DNA of 8,718 nucleotides from an uncultured bacterium (GTDB lineage Bacteria > Cyanobacteriota > Vampirovibrionia > Gastranaerophilales > Gastranaerophilaceae), in contig USOK01000058.1 of assembly GCA_900556295.1 (NCBI GenBank), positions 1 to 8,718 of the forward strand. Direction: 5' to 3'. Both the position numbers and the translations under genes were made by a program. Below the pieces are notes generated by a model. The model saw only the letters and a program-made list of their open reading frames with translations, was not told the origin of the DNA and made no database searches. Shown here in pieces: positions 5,867-8,718 of the stretch. How positions within the stretch are numbered: the stretch's first letter is position 1; the number at the start of each line of letters is the position of its first letter.

Positions 5867-6959
5867 CAAATATTTCCTTTTCAGTAATGTCTGTAGTTAG
5901 TGATAATCTTAGTCTGGAAGTGCCTTCCGGTACGGTTGGAGGTCTTATTGGAAGTGTGAAAAAACCGTTGTGAAACAAAATGTCGCATATGTCGACAGTT
6001 TCTTTGTTCCCGCCGATTATTACCGGAATTATATGACTGTCACTGCCTGCTTTTTTGCCGATTGAAAGCATATTCATTCGTTTTTCGTATGTGTTTGGAA
6101 GTTTATTTTCAATAATCCATTTTGAAAATGCAATATTTATCGGAGGTAAAGCGGTTGAAAAAATAAAAGAACGAGCTTTATTAGTCAAATATTCGATTAA
6201 TGTTCGACTTCCTGTTGCAAAAGCTCCCATAGAACCGATTGCTTTCCCAAAAGTTCCTACTATCAAATCTACTTTATCAGTAATTCCAAGAGCTTCTGTC
6301 ACTCCCAGACCTTTTTTCCCAAAAACTCCAAATGCGTGAGCTTCATCAAGAATTAAAATACAATTATATTTTTCTTTAAGTTCAACAAGTTTTTGAAGAT
6401 TCGCAATATCTCCATCCATTGAAAAAACGCTTTCTGAAACGATTATGGCGTTATTGAAGTTCTTTCTTTCTCGGATTAAAAGTTTTTCAAGAGCTTTCAT
6501 ATTATTGTGCGGATATCTGAAAAATTTGCCTTCCGACAAGCGCATGCCATCGATAATACTGGCATGGTTGAGTTTGTCGGAAAATATTACGTCTCCTTTG
6601 CCGGCAATTGAGCTGTTTATTCCAACATTTGCGTGATATCCGCTGTTAAATAGTAAAGTTTTTTCTTTCCCAAACATTGCAGTTATAAGTTCTTCAAGTT
6701 CTTTATATACCGGCAAAGTGCCTGTTAAAAGTCTTGCCGATGCGCTTCCGAATGTATATTTTGAACCTACAAAATCTAAAAATTCTTCTGTAATTTTTGC
6801 GTTATCAGCAAAGCCTAAATAGTTGTTTGATGAAAGGTTAAGAAGTTTTTTGCCATTGTAATAAATATATTTTTCATTTTTGCCATCAAAATCTTTAATA
6901 TCTCTAAAATGAGAGTGGCTTTTTAAATTTTCGAGTAATTCTGTATAGTTTTCTAACAT
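5835..6959 (-). CDS. bioF: 8-amino-7-oxononanoate synthase BioF
   Basis: This PLP enzyme of the alpha-oxoamine synthase family condenses pimeloyl-ACP/CoA with L-alanine to 8-amino-7-oxononanoate, CO2 and free carrier, in the cytosol. At 374 residues it is of normal length. Landmarks are LNLSSNNYLGF (40-50), SGSAS-type FGSASARLLTGT (70-81), His132 in the NHASIIDG stretch that stacks on PLP, SVFSMDGD (177-184), DEAHAFGVFG (205-214) and the PLP-binding Lys239 in GTFGKAIGSMGAF. The family includes related 2-amino-3-ketobutyrate CoA ligase, but the neighbouring bioG and bioC settle the assignment. It is the first gene of the operon. No Shine-Dalgarno precedes the ATG, an in-frame TAA lies four codons upstream, and a -10-like element sits 6 nt before it, so the mRNA may be leaderless. 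Confidence 0.95.
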   Translation of the reverse strand: MLENYTELLENLKSHSHFRDIKDFDGKNEKYIYYNGKKLLNLSSNNYLGFADNAKITEEFLDFVGSKYTFGSASARLLTGTLPVYKELEELITAMFGKEKTLLFNSGYHANVGINSSIAGKGDVIFSDKLNHASIIDGMRLSEGKFFRYPHNNMKALEKLLIRERKNFNNAIIVSESVFSMDGDIANLQKLVELKEKYNCILILDEAHAFGVFGKKGLGVTEALGITDKVDLIVGTFGKAIGSMGAFATGSRTLIEYLTNKARSFIFSTALPPINIAFSKWIIENKLPNTYEKRMNMLSIGKKAGSDSHIIPVIIGGNKETVDICDILFHNGFFTLPIRPPTVPEGTSRLRLSLTTDITEKEIFDAISLAKQTK

Positions 6960-6961
6960 AC

Positions 6962-6981
6962 TTGTAATTTATGATAAACAA
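6962..6981. promoter_or_regulatory. Imperfect dyad over the bioF promoter, possible operator
   Basis: TTGT (6962-6965) and ACAA (6978-6981) frame an AT-rich 12-nt centre, partly symmetric, that covers the predicted -10 and transcription start of bioF. The position would suit a repressor. The half-sites resemble the outer bases of biotin-repressor (BirA) operators, but the spacing and inner bases do not fit what I know of them, so the regulator is unknown. Confidence 0.2.
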
Positions 6982-6994
6982 TTTGAAATGTCTA
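6966..6994 (-). promoter_or_regulatory. Candidate bioFGC promoter
   Basis: On the minus strand TAGACA (6994-6989) and TAAATT (6971-6966) are 17 nt apart. The -35 matches five of six consensus bases and the -10 four of six. The predicted start falls at or next to the bioF ATG (6959). Confidence 0.35.
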
Positions 6995-6996
6995 TA

Positions 6997-7025
6997 TTGA
7001 AAATAATTAAAAAATGAGTTATAAT
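6997..7025 (+). promoter_or_regulatory. Promoter of the first prepilin gene
   Basis: TTGAAA (6997-7002) and a consensus TATAAT (7020-7025) are separated by exactly 17 nt. The leader would be about 17 nt and contains the GGGGG ribosome binding site. It is back to back with the bioF promoter without overlapping it. Confidence 0.75.
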
Positions 7026-7048
7026 CAGAAAAGGAATAGGGGGTCTGG

Positions 7049-7729
7049 ATGAAATTGAAGCGCAATGGAATAAAATCTGCATTTACGCTTGCTGAAGTAT
7101 TGATTACTCTCGGTATAATTGGAGTGGTAGCATCGCTTACGATGCCGTCCTTAAACCAAAAATTGCAAGATCAAAGAAATATGTCTGCATTAAAAAAAGG
7201 CTATTCTGTCCTTCAACAGGCTACAAACCTTGCAATCTCAGAGTACGAAGGACCTGAGTACTGGGGAATGGTAGACAATTCAGTTGAATCTGTAACTAAT
7301 GTTTATAATTATTACAAACCTTATTTTAATATGATGAGGGAATGTCAAAATAAACCAGGGTGCTGGGGGTATCCGACAAAATTTTTGAATGGATCTGTTT
7401 ATTGGGCAAATCATAATACAAGCTGGTACCAGTACGCATTTACGCTTGCTGATGGAATGAATGTGCTTATTGATATTTATCCTGCATCATCAATAAGAGG
7501 TGATTTTGGTATAGATGTTGACTATGACTGTGCTGTTTTTTTTATTGATGTGAATGCTGATAAACTTCCAAATCAAATTGGTAGGGATATATTTGCGTTT
7601 GTAGTAACTGAGAGAGGAATGCAGCCGGCAGGAATTAACAATATGACAAATTGTACTGCTAACAGTACCGGTTACCAATGTGCATCAAGAATTATAAAAG
7701 ATGGATGGACGATAAAATATTTGAAATAA
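7049..7729 (+). CDS. Type IV prepilin-like / type II secretion pseudopilin-like protein 1
   Basis: This 226-residue protein is predicted to be inserted in the inner membrane, cleaved by prepilin peptidase and built into a pilus or pseudopilus-type filament. A short basic leader (MKLKRNGIKSA, 11 residues) precedes FTLAEVLITLGIIGVVASLTMP, which has Phe at +1, Glu at +5 and Pro at +22 and forms the hydrophobic assembly helix. The -1 residue is Ala, not the usual Gly. The globular part has Cys99, Cys105, Cys202 and Cys211, all matched in the next gene and able to form disulfides, plus an extra Cys161. The block FIDVNADKLPNQIGRDIFAFV is Asp/Asn-rich, like a metal- or sugar-binding loop. AGGGGG lies 5 nt before the start. 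It is the first of a tandem pair. Whether it is a major or minor pilin cannot be told. Confidence 0.88.
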   Translation: MKLKRNGIKSAFTLAEVLITLGIIGVVASLTMPSLNQKLQDQRNMSALKKGYSVLQQATNLAISEYEGPEYWGMVDNSVESVTNVYNYYKPYFNMMRECQNKPGCWGYPTKFLNGSVYWANHNTSWYQYAFTLADGMNVLIDIYPASSIRGDFGIDVDYDCAVFFIDVNADKLPNQIGRDIFAFVVTERGMQPAGINNMTNCTANSTGYQCASRIIKDGWTIKYLK

Positions 7730-7838
7730 TCTCTTAACTCTTCTTAATATTTTGTTAAAACATAAAATGGTTTGGGTATATATCATGTATATGTATTGTT
7801 ATGTGTCTTTTGTCACAAGATGAAAGGCGGTTGGTCTT

Positions 7839-8513
7839 ATGAATTATGGATTAAAGTTGAAAAAGCGTTCAGGTCTGACTATGTCAGAAGCATTGTTTAC
7901 CTTGTCAATCATTGGCGTGATAGCTGCATTGACGATGTTTGGGCTGTTTGTAAAAATCAATGACACAAAAAATATTGCGGCATTGAAAAAGTTCTATACC
8001 TCAATTAGCCAAGTAACTTTGTTCGTAATTTTGGACAGATCTTCTCCAAACTATTGGGGTTTGGATGAGTATTCGCAGAATTCTTCTGCTTTGGCTTTTT
8101 CATACTATAGACCATATTTTAAGGTTGTTCGTGAATGCTCAAATGAAACCGGATGTTGGCAATACCCGACTAAGTTTTTGAGTGGAAAAGTTTACTTAAA
8201 ACAGGCAAAAATCTATCAATACATGTTCACTTTAGTTGATGGTATGAATGTAATAATGAATGTTTACCCTAAAAATGTAATAAAATCAGAATTTGGGGTA
8301 GATGTTGAAAAAGATTCCGTTGTGTTTATTATAGACGTTAATGGAAACGCATATCCTAACCAAATGGGACGTGATATTTTTGCATTTGTACTGAAGGGGA
8401 ACGATATTGTTCCTGGAGGTTTTGATAGTACTTACAACTGTAATAAAGCAGCTTCCGGATTGACTTGCGCTGCTCGAGTAATAAATGACGGTTGGAAAAT
8501 TACTTATTACTAA
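7839..8513 (+). CDS. Type IV prepilin-like protein 2, paralogue of the preceding gene
   Basis: The 224-residue protein is clearly related to its upstream neighbour: by eye 21 of 32 residues match around YYRPYF...YPTKFL and 15 of 21 in the IIDVN...RDIFAFV block. The leader is MNYGLKLKKRSG, with Gly at -1, and the mature part begins LTMSEALFTLSIIGVIAALTM. Glu is kept at +5, but +1 is Leu rather than Phe, and the usual Pro22 is Phe. Four Cys (100, 106, 201, 210) match the first protein; its extra Cys161 is Ser here. AAAGGCGG precedes the ATG by 8 nt. The 109-nt gap between the two genes has no clear terminator and only weak TATATA-type promoter candidates, so the pair is probably one transcript, ending at the terminator at 8547. 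The copies have diverged enough to suggest distinct roles. Confidence 0.85.
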   Translation: MNYGLKLKKRSGLTMSEALFTLSIIGVIAALTMFGLFVKINDTKNIAALKKFYTSISQVTLFVILDRSSPNYWGLDEYSQNSSALAFSYYRPYFKVVRECSNETGCWQYPTKFLSGKVYLKQAKIYQYMFTLVDGMNVIMNVYPKNVIKSEFGVDVEKDSVVFIIDVNGNAYPNQMGRDIFAFVLKGNDIVPGGFDSTYNCNKAASGLTCAARVINDGWKITYY

Positions 8514-8546
8514 TAAAAAGCTTTCAGTTCCTTACATCTTTCATAA

Positions 8547-8580
8547 AAAAGACCGGCATGAAAACTGGTCTTTTCTTTTT
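8547..8580 (+). terminator. Intrinsic terminator of the prepilin pair
   Basis: AAAAGACCGG (8547-8556) pairs with CTGGTCTTTT (8565-8574), 10 bp with one G-U, around an 8-nt loop, followed by C and T5 (8576-8580). It lies 33 nt after the stop codon of the second prepilin gene. Confidence 0.85.
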
Positions 8581-8618
8581 GAGTAATAAGTATACGGAAT
8601 GCTTCTCAACGATGTAGT

Positions 8619-8653
8619 GAATCTATTGAATTAGTATCAGCATTAATAGATTC
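8619..8653. repeat. Inverted repeat, 9-bp arms
   Basis: GAATCTATT (8619-8627) and AATAGATTC (8645-8653) are perfect reverse complements separated by 17 nt. The right arm overlaps the first four bases of the longer palindrome that follows, so in RNA or single-stranded DNA the two hairpins would partly exclude each other. Confidence 0.7.
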
Positions 8654-8705
8654 TGAATAAGACGAAAATCTACGCTGAATGCTAGATTTTCAGTCTTTTC
8701 AGAAT
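8650..8705. repeat. Long imperfect palindrome (22 bp stem)
   Basis: Three consecutive arm segments pair in order: ATTCTGAA (8650-8657) with TTCAGAAT (8698-8705), AAGAC (8659-8663) with GTCTT (8693-8697), and GAAAATCTA (8664-8672) with TAGATTTTC (8683-8691). Single unpaired bases are at 8658 and 8692, and the loop is 10 nt. Such a structure in a gene-free stretch, after the operon already has a terminator, suggests a dispersed repeat, a small non-autonomous element or a bidirectional terminator for a gene beyond the window. No coding frame of note covers 8581-8718. Confidence 0.7.
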
Positions 8706-8718
8706 GGCATCCTGAGTA

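Noticed and set aside
6962..6981. Classical BirA operator upstream of bioF
   Set aside because: Only the outer TTGT/ACAA bases fit; the inner bases and half-site spacing do not match operators I know. It is kept only as an unassigned dyad.
7772..7963. A 63-codon plus-strand frame overlapping the start of the second prepilin gene
   Set aside because: It is out of frame with the prepilin start, which has both a ribosome binding site and a prepilin N-terminus.
8580..8718. CRISPR repeat or integron attC site in the palindromic right end
   Set aside because: No repeat-spacer periodicity and no attC core sites are present.

Overview
The window is a compact, AT-rich bacterial chromosome segment with short intergenic spaces and no rRNA, tRNA, transposase, integrase or CRISPR array that I can see. 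The two pilin-like genes at the right end start with an AFTLAEVLITLGIIGVVA-type prepilin N-terminus, which is very common in gut Gastranaerophilales (Melainabacteria/Vampirovibrionia, the non-photosynthetic sister group of Cyanobacteria). Together with the low GC, AGGGG/AGAGG ribosome binding sites and vitamin genes, this suggests that lineage. The assignment is inference only; no marker gene settles it.

Layout, left to right. (1) 1-1915, minus strand: a PAS/histidine-kinase-like protein is followed after 37 nt by the N-terminal two thirds of a MalK/UgpC/MsmK-type sugar ABC transporter ATPase, which runs off the left edge. The kinase-like protein lacks the phospho-accepting histidine and two ATP-site motifs. 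(2) 2167-2505, plus strand: a small acidic protein of unknown function with a Pro/Gln-rich N-terminus. (3) 2637-3089, minus strand: aroQ, type II 3-dehydroquinate dehydratase (shikimate pathway), with a clear promoter. (4) 3090-3343: an intergenic space with a promoter facing right that overlaps the aroQ promoter, a structured stretch ending in a textbook intrinsic terminator (candidate small RNA or leader), then a second promoter. (5) 3344-3601, plus strand: an 85-residue protein with an Sm/SH3-barrel-like pattern. (6) 3659-4303, minus strand: a 214-residue protein I do not recognise, with a TTG start. (7) 4482-6959, minus strand: bioF-bioG-bioC, overlapping genes ending in a 13-bp perfect hairpin. 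(8) 7049-8513, plus strand: two tandem paralogous prepilin-like genes, the first with a strong sigma70-type promoter, followed by an intrinsic terminator. (9) 8581-8718: a gene-free, highly palindromic stretch that looks like a repeat element.

How the genes fit together: BioC methylates malonyl-ACP to disguise it for fatty-acid synthesis, BioG removes the methyl group from pimeloyl-ACP ester, and BioF condenses pimeloyl-ACP with alanine to give 8-amino-7-oxononanoate, so this operon covers the early and middle part of biotin synthesis; bioA, bioD and bioB are not in the window. The other genes are functionally separate. The points most worth a second look are the degenerate kinase, the structured RNA candidate upstream of the Sm-like gene, the Shine-Dalgarno-less and possibly leaderless bioF, the two divergent pilins with changes at opposite sides of the peptidase cleavage site, and the palindromic right end.
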